The notes under the pieces: model-generated
Seen by the model: the letters and a program-made list of their open reading frames with translations, nothing else
Told to the model about the DNA's origin: nothing
Database searches by the model: none
Shown here: in pieces, positions 26,762-37,072 of the stretch
Layout of the letters: every line of letters starts with the position of its first letter
How positions within the stretch are numbered: the stretch's first letter is position 1
Made by a program: the position numbers and the translations under genes
From: a virus
Reading direction: 5' to 3' (one strand)
Length of the DNA: 64,000 nucleotides
Virus record (IMG/VR): IMGVR_UViG_3300025727_000008
Coordinates: 1 to 64,000 of that record

Positions 26762-26992
26762 TTAAAATGGGATATTTTCACTACGCATATTTTTTCTTTT
26801 AGGAGTTATCATAACATCAGGTATGTTACTAGGGGCATCATCTGTTTTATTTTTTAATGTTGTAGATGGGTCTACACCAACTACCGCATAATCCTTACTA
26901 ACAGTAACATTACTTCTCTGTTCCGAACCTTCCTTAATTCTTGCTTGCTTCAATTCTCTTTCTAATTGTCTTACACTTTTTTCTTCACTCAT
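26762..26992 (-). CDS. small portal-adjacent protein
   Basis: 76 residues. The N-terminus is a charged helix (RQLERELKQARIKEG) and the remainder is Ser/Thr/Asn/Pro-rich and probably disordered, ending in a basic stretch (TPKRKNMRSENIPF). It starts one base after the portal stop. It carries no tag. It may act with the portal in head assembly, by position only. Confidence 0.5.
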   Translation of the reverse strand: MSEEKSVRQLERELKQARIKEGSEQRSNVTVSKDYAVVGVDPSTTLKNKTDDAPSNIPDVMITPKRKNMRSENIPF

Positions 26993-26993
26993 T

Positions 26994-28664
26994 TTATCCT
27001 ACTCTCCTTTCTGTTCTTTTATCATTATTTTGATTACCAGCATCTTTAGGTAATCCTGTAAATCTTTTATCAGGGGCAACATTCATTCTAGGTTTGTTTC
27101 TCTTTTTAGGGGGTTCTGATTTTGCTTTTTCTGGAACACCCGCTTCTGCCAAACTAGGTTTATTACCCGCTTCCATCATTTGCCCTAATTGGCTTGCATC
27201 AACATCAGTTCCAGCATAAGGGTCAGGTTTGAAATCATCACCATCTGTTTGGGTTTTACCTTGTTCATCTCCTTCTACTGGTTCGGGTTTAGTATAAATA
27301 AATCCACCTTCATCATCCATTTCTACATCAAACCCTAAATTCTTTATTGAACCTGCAATATTAACTTCCATTTCTCTTAATCGAAGAACAGCAATTTCAT
27401 CTTCTTCTTCAGAAGGTGGTAATTTTAATTCCCAATCAGTAATGCCAAATTCACTAGTCATAAAAGGAAATACATAATTATTCCAAGTTGTTTGTGCCAT
27501 CTCTACTGCGCGATTAGTAACAAGAATTTGCATACCTTCGTTATTTAACCCACCACTAGCAGAAGCATCATTCATAAACACTTTACTAACTCCATAGAAC
27601 CCTGATATTCTATCTCTCAAATCATCTTTAACTGCAATATAATCCATTTCCTTAAGGCTGTCCATAAATCTAACCCATTCAACAGAACCCTTACCACCTT
27701 CAGATTCTATTCCCATTACAGGTATGAAGTGTGGGTCTTGTTCCATCTTCTCTTTAACGCCACGCCAAAAAGATTTCATTGAATCCATATTTCTAGTTTG
27801 AACAGCCAACAATCCCTTCGGCATTCTTGCCTTAGTATATGATGAATTTACATAATTATCCATTGCTATTAAGGTTGTAACATTATTCCATAATGTTATT
27901 ATTGGCGACATACCATATAATCTAGAAGGAGAATATTTACTAAAATGTACTACTTCACCTTTAATGAAATACTGTTCCTCTCCATTTACTCTATTAACAT
28001 AATGAACAGGATATAATTCAGATGCACAAGTTTCACATAACTCAGTTTGATGACTATGTACTCTATCTCTATGTCTTAAACAAATAAATCCACCTTTACC
28101 TCTTTCCCCTAATTCATTAGAATAAATATGCATAGTAACAGGGTCGCCTCTAAATATTTCTTTAATTTTATGCATTCTAATTTTTGAATTATTATCTAAA
28201 TAATATTCTTTAACATTAACTAAATATGCATCATCCATAATATTCAAATCATCTTCTAATTCTTTTAATACATCAATAAATAATTGTTCTGCACCATTAA
28301 CATAACCATCTAAAAAATCTTTAGCATAACTTAATTGTTTAGGTTCAGGTTTAACTAAATTGGTAGAACCGCAATCAACACATTCCTTTACAGGAGTAGA
28401 ATGTTCTTTATCACATTCTGCACACTTTTCTGTAAATTTTCCTTCCCATATATATCCCCGTCTAAATATTTCTTGTTTCAATTGAGTTATACAAGTTCGT
28501 ACTATTGTTGATTGTTGAACTATATGATAAATTATAGGACTAGTTAACATATAGGAATTATCTCTTTCTTGTATTCCTAAATTAAACACCGTTCTATCTG
28601 CGGGTTTAGGTGTAGTATTTCTAAACAAGTTAGTAAATGAAAACTTTCTTTTTTCTTCAACCAT
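26994..28664 (-). CDS. portal protein with two zinc-binding insertions
   Basis: 556 residues. The order TerL, portal, protease, capsid is conserved here apart from insertions. Portal-like features: an early helix (SPIIYHIVQQSTIVRTCITQLKQEI), VHFSKYSPSRLYGMSPI and the helical C-terminal crown (RLREMEVNIAGSIKNLG). Two Cys modules are inserted: CAEC-x9-CVDC at about 75-93 and CLRH...CETC at about 197-216, each consistent with a zinc ribbon. The C-terminal 110 residues are disordered, Asp/Glu- then Lys/Arg/Pro-rich. Its ATG overlaps the stop of the LAGLIDADG gene by one base. Confidence 0.8.
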   Translation of the reverse strand: MVEEKRKFSFTNLFRNTTPKPADRTVFNLGIQERDNSYMLTSPIIYHIVQQSTIVRTCITQLKQEIFRRGYIWEGKFTEKCAECDKEHSTPVKECVDCGSTNLVKPEPKQLSYAKDFLDGYVNGAEQLFIDVLKELEDDLNIMDDAYLVNVKEYYLDNNSKIRMHKIKEIFRGDPVTMHIYSNELGERGKGGFICLRHRDRVHSHQTELCETCASELYPVHYVNRVNGEEQYFIKGEVVHFSKYSPSRLYGMSPIITLWNNVTTLIAMDNYVNSSYTKARMPKGLLAVQTRNMDSMKSFWRGVKEKMEQDPHFIPVMGIESEGGKGSVEWVRFMDSLKEMDYIAVKDDLRDRISGFYGVSKVFMNDASASGGLNNEGMQILVTNRAVEMAQTTWNNYVFPFMTSEFGITDWELKLPPSEEEDEIAVLRLREMEVNIAGSIKNLGFDVEMDDEGGFIYTKPEPVEGDEQGKTQTDGDDFKPDPYAGTDVDASQLGQMMEAGNKPSLAEAGVPEKAKSEPPKKRNKPRMNVAPDKRFTGLPKDAGNQNNDKRTERRVG

Positions 28665-30001
28665 TAAGCAACAACTCCTTCTAATCTATCCATTTCAAAC
28701 ATCTTACATTTATCATGTAATTTCGCTACCGTAGTAATATCTACCCCATCTTTAGAAAAATCATATCCTACATGGTCTTTATGATTCTCATATTTCATTA
28801 ATTGAAATAATTCTGTCTTTCTATTATTATACCAATCTTCTTTTTTATGTGATTTTTTCATTCGTATTAACTCCAATAAAATATCAGCATTAGACCCCTT
28901 CATTTTGAAGTGCGGTCTACACTTAGTTAGTATTTCAGTCACATCTGCTGCCGAATAAAAATTTAATCTATTAACTGGTCTAGTATCTTGTGGTGATTTT
29001 TGGTCTAAATGTAATCTCCCACATCCTAATGATTTATGCATTTCTAACATGAAAGCCTTACCTCTTTCACCTGTTGCAACTAATCCTACTCTTGGATTGA
29101 ATTTTTTATCCATTGTTATGTAGCCATCAGAATCTATGAAAGCCGCAGTATATGCATAAATATCCTTTTTAATATCATCACTAATTTTATACAAAGCACC
29201 GTTTACATTTGTAACATTACAAGATACTGCCATCTTTGAAATTATACTTGGAGTAGTTTTATTGAATAACGATTTAGGTAATCGTTCATGTATTTGTCTT
29301 GCTGAAATACCAGCATCCTCACTAACAAGTTTAACTATGTTTTGCTTTATAATTTCTTTATCAAATCCCTTGTTAATAGATTTCATATGTTTCTTTATTA
29401 AATGTTTAAATTTTCTTTTGGTTGAAGTCATTTCCTTAGATAAATCACAATATTCTTGATTATATTTCATATCTTTTAGTTCTAATTTTGCTTCCCAATA
29501 TTTACATAATGTATCTACTAATTCTCTTCTAGTAGATTCATCTTGAACATATGATAATTTAATTAAATGTTCTTCACTGCAAGTCATATCTTTAACTACG
29601 GGTTTATATTTACTTATCCAATAAATATCATCTATACTTTTATCTAAATGATTAGAATAACCATCAATTAAATTATCTATTGAATTTGATATTTTTATTT
29701 TATTATCCCCCTTTAAAGTTCTACGATATTTACGCATTTGTTTTATTAATTTAGGTATATCATTTCCTTCAACTTCATATTTTTTTAATTTATAATTCAA
29801 ATGTTTTTTAGCATCTGTTAATGATAATTTAAATTCTTTAGCAAAGATTTTCTCAAGTTGTGTATGGTCTGATAAATTAGAATCAACTAACCAACTTCTT
29901 TTTAACTCATCAGTTATTCTTTTTTGTTCATCTTTAAGACGTTCTTCTTCATCAGCAAGTTCAGCCATTTCTCTCAAGTTTTCGCCTTTTTCACTAACCA
30001 T
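28664..30001 (-). CDS. LAGLIDADG-type endonuclease-like protein
   Basis: 445 residues. The first 240 are charged helix, followed by a winged-helix-like segment (ISARQIHERLPKSLFNKTTPSIISKMAV). At about 285-295 AAFIDSDGYITM matches the LAGLIDADG signature (core helix plus catalytic acid). The following pattern (NPRVGLVATGERGKAFML...GCGRLHLDQ...FYSAADVTEIL...ILLELIRMKK) is the usual LAGLIDADG fold order. Only one motif copy is clear, so it would act as a homodimer. Set between TerL and portal, it could be a free-standing homing endonuclease, or a domesticated DNA-binding or small-terminase-like protein given its long helical N-terminus. Confidence 0.7.
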   Translation of the reverse strand: MVSEKGENLREMAELADEEERLKDEQKRITDELKRSWLVDSNLSDHTQLEKIFAKEFKLSLTDAKKHLNYKLKKYEVEGNDIPKLIKQMRKYRRTLKGDNKIKISNSIDNLIDGYSNHLDKSIDDIYWISKYKPVVKDMTCSEEHLIKLSYVQDESTRRELVDTLCKYWEAKLELKDMKYNQEYCDLSKEMTSTKRKFKHLIKKHMKSINKGFDKEIIKQNIVKLVSEDAGISARQIHERLPKSLFNKTTPSIISKMAVSCNVTNVNGALYKISDDIKKDIYAYTAAFIDSDGYITMDKKFNPRVGLVATGERGKAFMLEMHKSLGCGRLHLDQKSPQDTRPVNRLNFYSAADVTEILTKCRPHFKMKGSNADILLELIRMKKSHKKEDWYNNRKTELFQLMKYENHKDHVGYDFSKDGVDITTVAKLHDKCKMFEMDRLEGVVA

Positions 30002-30013
30002 TATATCACCGCC

Positions 30014-31447
30014 CTAAAAGTTCAGTCCTAGCATACCGCCTAAAGAGTTATTCGTAGGAGTAGGAGATTCAAATAACCCCATATCATCTAATAACATAAA
30101 AACATCTTGTGAATTTTGAGTAGCGGCATTGGCTAATGCTAAACTCATAACTAAATCGTCATGTGCGCCAACTCCCTCAAATTTACCTGAATGAGTAATA
30201 GAAAACATAGACAATTCTTCTACTAATAAATTAGTTAATCTCTTACTAGTATTATCACCATAAGGAAAATTGATTTTTCCATTTTCTATGTTCATTTGAA
30301 GGTTCAAAATGATTTCTTGTTTTCTTTTTCTAGTAGTATTGAAATCTGTAACATTCAAATCTGAAATGTTTCTTAATTCTTGAGTAAATGCTTTAGCAAA
30401 GGTATTAGTTTCGTATAGGATTTCTTCAGGTTCAAATATTTTACCAATCAATCTAATTTTATCTATGTTTTCTCTAAACTCAACATTTTTTGCTCTATCA
30501 ACATGAACTACGGTTTTATTCATATGTTCATCTACTTCTAATACAGTAATAACATTATAATCACCATCTGTTGAAATAGCAGGGTCAACCCCAACATAAT
30601 ATTTGTAGCCTTTGTGTTTTCTATGTCCTAATTTAAGAACGTAATCTTTATTTTTACATTTATCTATAAATTGAGGATTAAATAATGCTGTTCCAGTGGA
30701 AATCGGAACACATAGATATTCCCTTGTAAACTTTAAAGAACCAATTTCCTTTTTCCTACGCATAAGGGCATCATAATCCCATCTATCAACCCAAAGTGGT
30801 TCATTTAAGGCATTAAGACATGGATATTTAGTAACAGTATATGCTTCATTATCCTCTAATTGTGCAAAAATATCAGTATAAGTGAAAGGAGTTCCAATCA
30901 TTCTCAACTTAGAAGAATGGTGTAGGGTTGGTATCATATCTCCAAAGAACCAATCAGTTACTTTCTCAATACCTACTAAACTAAATTCTTTCAAAGGGTC
31001 ATCAATAATGATTTCTTGCGGGTGAAGTCCTCTAATTTGAGAACCAACTGAACGCTCTAAAATTGCGTTTCCATTTGTAAGTTGTATATTTCCAATAGCC
31101 CAACCACGACTAGGTTTGTATGGTTTTAATGCTGGAAGATTAAAATATCTATCAATTTCTCGCATGTGAACTAATGTCTGTTTTTGGTTAGATGAAATGT
31201 ATAGCATTTGGAATGGTGGTTCTTGGAATACTAAGTTCCACACAACCCAACTATGCATAAATACAGATTTACCGTGGTCGCGGCTACAAATGATAACTGT
31301 TCTATCTGTTGTTTGCATACTCTCTAACCATTCATGCATATATTCAGGATATAATAATCCCAATACATTTTGGAAAAAATATGGAAAGGAAGTTTTAGAT
31401 AATTCCATATCCATTTGAGTTACAAAATCTAAATTATCCAATTCCAT
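30014..31447 (-). CDS. terminase large subunit
   Basis: 477 residues. ATPase motifs: Walker A SRDHGKS (55-61) in a TVIICSRDHGKS context, Walker B EIIIDDP (about 145-151), and a coupling motif near RMIGTPF. The nuclease domain begins YYVGVDPAISTDGDYN (Asp288), continues LYETN and ends GAHDDLVMSLALA, giving the acidic residues of an RNase H-type fold. It translocates and cuts genomic DNA at the portal. Length is normal for the family. The product starts one base downstream of the GNAT gene stop. Confidence 0.92.
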   Translation of the reverse strand: MELDNLDFVTQMDMELSKTSFPYFFQNVLGLLYPEYMHEWLESMQTTDRTVIICSRDHGKSVFMHSWVVWNLVFQEPPFQMLYISSNQKQTLVHMREIDRYFNLPALKPYKPSRGWAIGNIQLTNGNAILERSVGSQIRGLHPQEIIIDDPLKEFSLVGIEKVTDWFFGDMIPTLHHSSKLRMIGTPFTYTDIFAQLEDNEAYTVTKYPCLNALNEPLWVDRWDYDALMRRKKEIGSLKFTREYLCVPISTGTALFNPQFIDKCKNKDYVLKLGHRKHKGYKYYVGVDPAISTDGDYNVITVLEVDEHMNKTVVHVDRAKNVEFRENIDKIRLIGKIFEPEEILYETNTFAKAFTQELRNISDLNVTDFNTTRKRKQEIILNLQMNIENGKINFPYGDNTSKRLTNLLVEELSMFSITHSGKFEGVGAHDDLVMSLALANAATQNSQDVFMLLDDMGLFESPTPTNNSLGGMLGLNF

Positions 31448-31448
31448 A

Positions 31449-32039
31449 CTATGTCTCCATAAACATAAACATAGTTGCTTCTAATTCACTCATTGCCTTT
31501 ACAATATTCCAAGCCTTATTCATTGAATTAGGATTCCAAACTAATATTTTATCCCCGCCAATTCTTTTTCTTTCATTTTCAACTACTTCCATTGGTAATC
31601 CTTCAGGAATTTCTTCATCAGTAGGATTTTTAATCCAACCTCTTCTTTGAAATGCAGCAATCCAACCACCATCAGGTATAGTTTTATTATTTATACTACC
31701 TAAAATAGGTTTATCCTTTATCAATTGCATTCTTTTATCTATTAAATTAGAAGAAATTCTTTTTTTTCTATATGGAGTAGCAATAGTGCTTCCGGCTAAA
31801 ACCACATAACTTTTTTTTTCAGACCAACCCGAATAACCCACAATCATATCTCCGTCTAATGCAATTAGATATTTTACATTATCAACAGAATATGGACTTA
31901 AAGTGGGGCGTGTTTTTCTAGGGTTTTTATTTTGAACATATATTTTTTGCCAATTTTCTTCGCGAGATTCTCCCCATTGACTATTCCATAGTTCTAACAT
32001 CTCTGCTTCTGTATATATTTTACTAGGGTATGTTATCAT
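31449..32039 (-). CDS. GNAT-family N-acetyltransferase (untagged)
   Basis: 196 residues. LIALDGDMIVGYSGW followed by VVLAGSTIATPYRKKRISSNLIDKRM matches the GNAT beta4 strand and the acetyl-CoA loop (Arg/Gly-x-x-Gly/Ser form), with the aromatic FQRRGW later. Typical length. It lies between TerL and a giant protein. Substrate is unknown; viral GNATs may modify host or virion proteins or small molecules. Unlike the GNAT at 37.9-38.3 kb it has no tryptophan tag. Confidence 0.65.
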   Translation of the reverse strand: MITYPSKIYTEAEMLELWNSQWGESREENWQKIYVQNKNPRKTRPTLSPYSVDNVKYLIALDGDMIVGYSGWSEKKSYVVLAGSTIATPYRKKRISSNLIDKRMQLIKDKPILGSINNKTIPDGGWIAAFQRRGWIKNPTDEEIPEGLPMEVVENERKRIGGDKILVWNPNSMNKAWNIVKAMSELEATMFMFMET

Positions 32040-32043
32040 AATA

Positions 32044-34806
32044 TCACCTAAAGTTAGCCTTTAAGAAATATACACTTTCTTTTGGAACACCATGTTTTAC
32101 ACCAATTTCACCTAAAGAATTAATCTCATTAACTATTAAATATATTTCATGGGCAGTTACATCTACATTATAATCATTTTTCATTATTTCAATAGCAGCA
32201 TTAGTATGGTCGAAATTATCTAATTTAGATGTATTATAGTATATTGGTTTACCTAACATTTTTCTAATACTATCATGTGCTTTTAGCATTTTATATTCCA
32301 TAGTTGCTTCAGAATTTTTAAACTCATCTAATGCCTGTACGAAATTAATTATAATATTAGCATTTTTTTGTTTACTTCCACTAAAAGACTGTTCAATACT
32401 TTCTCTATGATTATGTATTTCTTTAACTATCATATAAAATGGGTAATTTTTTCTCTTACTCTTACTACTATCATCATGCCAATTTTCAGGAGTTTTCTTA
32501 GAGTCTGAATTAGGGAAATATCCTTCAGGATTAATATTACTCTTACTATGATACTCAAAATATTCCTCTAACCTTCCATAGTTATCTAATATATTATACA
32601 GATGTGTTCCGAATTCTTCATTAGCATCTGTTAATAATATTTTATCATTTTTATCTAAATCTGCAATTAGTTTAACTAAGTTAATTCCTTCTTTCATCAG
32701 GTCAATAATTTTAGCCATTGTTATATTTTTATTGGGGGTATTTATTTTATTAAGATAATTAGTTACTCTTTTAATATGTCTAGGTTTAAATTTACTATAA
32801 CCTAGTTCTAATGTTTCATCCGACATATAATTTTCAAGTGTTTTTCTTTTAGTAGCACCTCTCAATATACCAAATACTCTCGTTAAATTATTATCTCCTG
32901 TATCTAACGATAATGAATCTTCAAAAGGGGAATATCTACTGTTTATGGGAGTTACAAAATACTCATTAATAATTTCTAATAATGCTTTAAATGTTTTATC
33001 TAGTTTTTTAAGTTGCTCACCTTCAATCATAATTTCATCATCACCAATAGAACCTAAGTTTTCCAATAATGGTGATATTAATGCCTGTACTGCTGTTTTT
33101 TTCTTACGATATTTATCAGTAGTTTTGGTAGGTGCAACAACACCAGTATCATATAACTTAGAAAAAGTAATTAAAAATTCTGCAATCCTATCTGTTTTTA
33201 TCTTTATTTTTCCAACTTCTGTTATAGGAGTTTCAACATATTCATCAACATTTTCTTCTCTACCTTCCTTTACTTGATTATCCATTTTACCCATAAATAA
33301 TGTAGATATGGTAGTCTTAGATAATGGTAAATAATATTCAGACTCATTTAACACAGAAGCAGTTCGGTTTAATTTTTTAACATATTGTAATATTAATGGC
33401 TCTATATCCACATCCATTACTGAATGATATTTATCTGATTCATTAAGTAATAATCTTTCTAATGTTTTCATTTCATCGAATAATACAGGAGTAGGGTCTT
33501 TAAATGCTTTATTTTTAAATTCTAAATAATACAAAGGGTCAACCTTTATTTTTCTCATATCACTTAATGTCTTACCTAAAACAATAATATCTTTTTTAGG
33601 TAATTCTGCTCCTTTTTTCCCACCTTCCACTTCCGCAGTATCAGACACTATATTACCCTCATCATCAAATTGAGCAACACTCTCGTAATGTTGTTCATCA
33701 GGTTCAAATTCATCTTTTATTAAAGGTAATAATTTTTTATTGTTTAAAATCCCCTCAAATAAAACTAAATGTTTTTCATGTTTCATAAAATCATCTAACT
33801 CTTTTGCTTCAAAAGAACTAACATAATTTAAATTATTATCAAGTTCATTACTAACTATATTTTCATTAAATTCTAATAATTTAATAATAATATTTTTAGT
33901 TTCTCCGGTAAATTTTTCTATACCCATATTGTCGATTTCTGTTTTAAATGCCTTAAATTTATTTTGAAAGACCTTGTAATCTTTATTTACTTCTTCCCAA
34001 TACTGATATATGGCCGCTCTATTACTTGCTTTACGAGAATCTAATGTTCCTACCATATCATTAATAGGTAAAAACATTTTTTTATTATCATTTGAATTAT
34101 ATATTTTAAGTTGTTCATAGATAGGTTGCATTGGAGTTTTCTTATGTGGTTCAAGAAGATTAATAAAATCCATATATTTATCTATATCTTTTTTATCTAT
34201 ATCTTTACCTTGTTTGAAATTAACTACATCTATTTTTTGCGTCATGTTTTCAAACACTTTTTTGTAGTTTACAGATTTACCATCAGAATCAACGAACAAA
34301 TTCAATATTTCTTTTATTTTATCATTTTCAGATTGTAACTCATTTTGTCTTTGTCCAGCAGATACTTTACCACTTACCTCTATATCATGTTCTTTTAATA
34401 CATGTTGTATCATTAAACTAACCTTATTTGAAAAATCACTAATATATTCTTCATCTATTCTTTTATTAAGATGGGTATAAGCACCAAATATTTGTTTTGT
34501 AAACTCATTTTTTGTTTGAGTATCATTTGATGTTCTTTCTAGGTTTAATTTTCCATCTTCATTTAATATGTATTCTCTTTTCGGTGTTGAAGGAGAATTT
34601 AAAAAATCATTTAATTTTTCAGGTTTATTAAATATTTTATCAAGAACACTTTTTGTAAATTGTATTTTATCTGATATAGTATTTTCAATAAATTCGGTAT
34701 TTTCTTCATAGAAATTTTTGATAATATATTTCCTAGTTGGTTTATATCCTTCTAACATATACTTAGCAAAAATTTCCTTCTCGTCTTGCCAACTTATTTC
34801 ACTCAT
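32044..34806 (-). CDS. giant protein (920 residues) with divergent W-tag
   Basis: Begins MSEISWQDEKEIFAKYM, in which the tag tryptophan is shifted by three residues and the ILK part replaced, so I count it as a divergent tag. The rest is charged helix with many Lys/Glu/Asp/Asn, no Cys module and no catalytic motif. At about residues 87-93 it carries NLERTSN, a string also found near the start of the protein at 39.4-40.6 kb. Four bases from the next giant gene. Probable internal virion protein by context. Confidence 0.6.
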   Translation of the reverse strand: MSEISWQDEKEIFAKYMLEGYKPTRKYIIKNFYEENTEFIENTISDKIQFTKSVLDKIFNKPEKLNDFLNSPSTPKREYILNEDGKLNLERTSNDTQTKNEFTKQIFGAYTHLNKRIDEEYISDFSNKVSLMIQHVLKEHDIEVSGKVSAGQRQNELQSENDKIKEILNLFVDSDGKSVNYKKVFENMTQKIDVVNFKQGKDIDKKDIDKYMDFINLLEPHKKTPMQPIYEQLKIYNSNDNKKMFLPINDMVGTLDSRKASNRAAIYQYWEEVNKDYKVFQNKFKAFKTEIDNMGIEKFTGETKNIIIKLLEFNENIVSNELDNNLNYVSSFEAKELDDFMKHEKHLVLFEGILNNKKLLPLIKDEFEPDEQHYESVAQFDDEGNIVSDTAEVEGGKKGAELPKKDIIVLGKTLSDMRKIKVDPLYYLEFKNKAFKDPTPVLFDEMKTLERLLLNESDKYHSVMDVDIEPLILQYVKKLNRTASVLNESEYYLPLSKTTISTLFMGKMDNQVKEGREENVDEYVETPITEVGKIKIKTDRIAEFLITFSKLYDTGVVAPTKTTDKYRKKKTAVQALISPLLENLGSIGDDEIMIEGEQLKKLDKTFKALLEIINEYFVTPINSRYSPFEDSLSLDTGDNNLTRVFGILRGATKRKTLENYMSDETLELGYSKFKPRHIKRVTNYLNKINTPNKNITMAKIIDLMKEGINLVKLIADLDKNDKILLTDANEEFGTHLYNILDNYGRLEEYFEYHSKSNINPEGYFPNSDSKKTPENWHDDSSKSKRKNYPFYMIVKEIHNHRESIEQSFSGSKQKNANIIINFVQALDEFKNSEATMEYKMLKAHDSIRKMLGKPIYYNTSKLDNFDHTNAAIEIMKNDYNVDVTAHEIYLIVNEINSLGEIGVKHGVPKESVYFLKANFR

Positions 34807-34810
34807 ATTA

Positions 34811-37072
34811 TTAACCTCTTATATTATGTTCTTCTGCTAACCAAGTAATTGGTTGAAACTTACGGTTTCCACTTAAAACAACATCTTCATTTATTACATA
34901 TTTTATAGATTCTTGTATTTCATTAAGAAGTGATTTTCTTACATGTTCGTATCTATCTAATAATAAATCACGCATGTCTTTAATAAGAGTTTGTTTATTT
35001 TCATCATCATCTATTTTTTCATTTTTATTTTTATCTAAAATATCCCAAGCACGACGTATTTCATTGTTACCATTTATATTCCCATCTAAACCCTTACTAA
35101 ACATTATAAATTTCCCAAAATTTCTACTTACATTATATTCGATTATTTCTGCTTCGGGAGATGTAAGGGTTTCTTCATCTTCATCCTCAGTATTAAAAAC
35201 CATTTTTTTGAATTTTTGAAGAGTTATTTTATCTGCATTATTTTGAGTTTCAAAATCTATATGTGTCTTAACCATATTGTTAAGTATTGTTTTAAATTTA
35301 TTTATATCCATCAGACTCTCTATTGCCATCCCAATATCAAAAAATTCTAATCCTGTTAATCTTTCTATTTTATTTTCAGTTTCATCATCTACCTTACCTT
35401 CAAATAATAACAAACCTTCTCTTTCATTAGAAGTTAAAGTAGCCCCTAAATATGAATCTTCTAGTTTATTTAATAATTTTTTAACACCCGTTTTAAATCT
35501 CAAATCACTTTCGTTATCTACATGTCTGTCTACCGGAAGTATTGTTGCCATTAAATTCCAAGTATTAGAATTATAATTATTATATTTATTTTGTAATTCA
35601 TCTAATAAGTCGTCGTCTATTTTAGTGTCTGTTTTAAGTTGTTTTGTTTCATGTTTATCAAAATAACTTTTTAACTTAATAAGCAATTTACTTGTTTTAA
35701 TTTTACTTTTAACTTCGGTTAACATCTCATTAAGTAATGGTTCTAGTTGTTCTTTATTTTCATGGTTAAAATAAATATCAAACATATACTTATAGGTATC
35801 ATAATCATCAACAAGAAGTCTAAATGACTTATTAGTACCTTGTAACATTTGCTTTTTATCTGACTTTGTTCCAGTCGTTATAGCCTTTAAAAAATATTCT
35901 ATTGATACCTTTGTTGATGGTTGTTCAATCTCATTTTTACGTCGCCCAGTAATCCTTGTTAATTCTTCCGTACTTTTTTTACCTGCTTTTTTACGCGAAC
36001 TTTTTTCACTTGAATCAAAATCAATATATTCAGCAAACTTCAAAGTTTGAGCCAACTTAGTTCTTTTAATAGCATTATAATTATTAGTTGTTCCATTAGA
36101 AAATATAAATAATTGTTCTTTAGTCATAAATTTAGGAAACCCTGTAAACGCAAATAAACTTCTTTCTTTATTTCCATACGCCCTTTCAGTTTTTGATTTG
36201 CTAGGTAGTTTTAATTTAGGTGGTGGGGCTAACAGGTTCTTACCCGAAAGAGGTTGAGGATTCGCATTAAATCCGAACGTAGACCAATCTATATGTCTAA
36301 ATTTAGATTCTAATGGTTTACCACCTATAGTATATGTTTCATTTATTTTATCATATAATACAGGTTTAGGTGTATCAATATCAAGGTCGAGTTTTTCAGC
36401 CTTAATCTTAATAGCATCTGCAACTTTACCTTCTATCTCCATAAGTATCATAGTTCCATCTTTAATTTCATACCCTAATATTTCAGGATTAGATTTTAAT
36501 TTCTCTATGATTTTTTTCTTATCAATTTTATTATTATTAATTAATCTACCTAATATCACCTGTCTTTGAGTAATTGCATCTTCCGCTAATACTCTTTTTT
36601 TGGTAACTAGTTTTTTCTTATCTCTAAAAATATGTTCACTATAAGAAACCTTACCAGTTAAATATTCAATAAGTTTTTCAATATCATTATTATATAGTTC
36701 CATAATAATACTATGATTATGATTACTATGCATATTTTTCAATTCTATAATCCATTTTATTTTTTCACGATATTTTGAGAATTCTTTCATAGGTAATTTA
36801 ACATGTGAAATTGATATTGGTGGTTCTTTAAAATAATCAACTTCAGGTGGGGCTAACAGTTTCTTATGTAGTATAGTTAAAATTTCTTGAAATTTAGGTT
36901 CAGTCATTTTATCCGAAGGAACAGGGGGTTTACCAGTATGAATATGTTTATCATAAAAATCACTAACTGCATTATTCATTTCTGATTTATTATATCCTAA
37001 TAATGGATATACTAATTTCATTTTAGGCGACATAACTTTCGCTCTATCTTTAAGAATTAATTGCCAACTCAT
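34811..37072 (-). CDS. giant W-tagged protein (753 residues)
   Basis: Begins MSWQLILKDRAKVMSPK, a canonical tag. Mostly charged helix; a Pro/Leu-rich stretch (LLAPPPKLKLPSKSK, about 280-295) and a basic run (KKAGKKSTEELTR, about 362-375) break it. A Leu-Leu-Ala-Pro-Pro string occurs twice (about 72 and 279). A Ca-binding-like DKNKNEKIDDDE segment near 705 resembles an EF-hand loop but is not a clean match. Start overlaps the 44-residue tagged gene by four bases. Internal head protein is inferred. Confidence 0.6.
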   Translation of the reverse strand: MSWQLILKDRAKVMSPKMKLVYPLLGYNKSEMNNAVSDFYDKHIHTGKPPVPSDKMTEPKFQEILTILHKKLLAPPEVDYFKEPPISISHVKLPMKEFSKYREKIKWIIELKNMHSNHNHSIIMELYNNDIEKLIEYLTGKVSYSEHIFRDKKKLVTKKRVLAEDAITQRQVILGRLINNNKIDKKKIIEKLKSNPEILGYEIKDGTMILMEIEGKVADAIKIKAEKLDLDIDTPKPVLYDKINETYTIGGKPLESKFRHIDWSTFGFNANPQPLSGKNLLAPPPKLKLPSKSKTERAYGNKERSLFAFTGFPKFMTKEQLFIFSNGTTNNYNAIKRTKLAQTLKFAEYIDFDSSEKSSRKKAGKKSTEELTRITGRRKNEIEQPSTKVSIEYFLKAITTGTKSDKKQMLQGTNKSFRLLVDDYDTYKYMFDIYFNHENKEQLEPLLNEMLTEVKSKIKTSKLLIKLKSYFDKHETKQLKTDTKIDDDLLDELQNKYNNYNSNTWNLMATILPVDRHVDNESDLRFKTGVKKLLNKLEDSYLGATLTSNEREGLLLFEGKVDDETENKIERLTGLEFFDIGMAIESLMDINKFKTILNNMVKTHIDFETQNNADKITLQKFKKMVFNTEDEDEETLTSPEAEIIEYNVSRNFGKFIMFSKGLDGNINGNNEIRRAWDILDKNKNEKIDDDENKQTLIKDMRDLLLDRYEHVRKSLLNEIQESIKYVINEDVVLSGNRKFQPITWLAEEHNIRG

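Noticed and set aside
34811-37072. EF-hand in the 753-residue protein (DKNKNEKIDDDE)
   Set aside because: Single loop with imperfect spacing and no flanking helix pair; such strings occur by chance in Asp/Asn/Lys-rich proteins.
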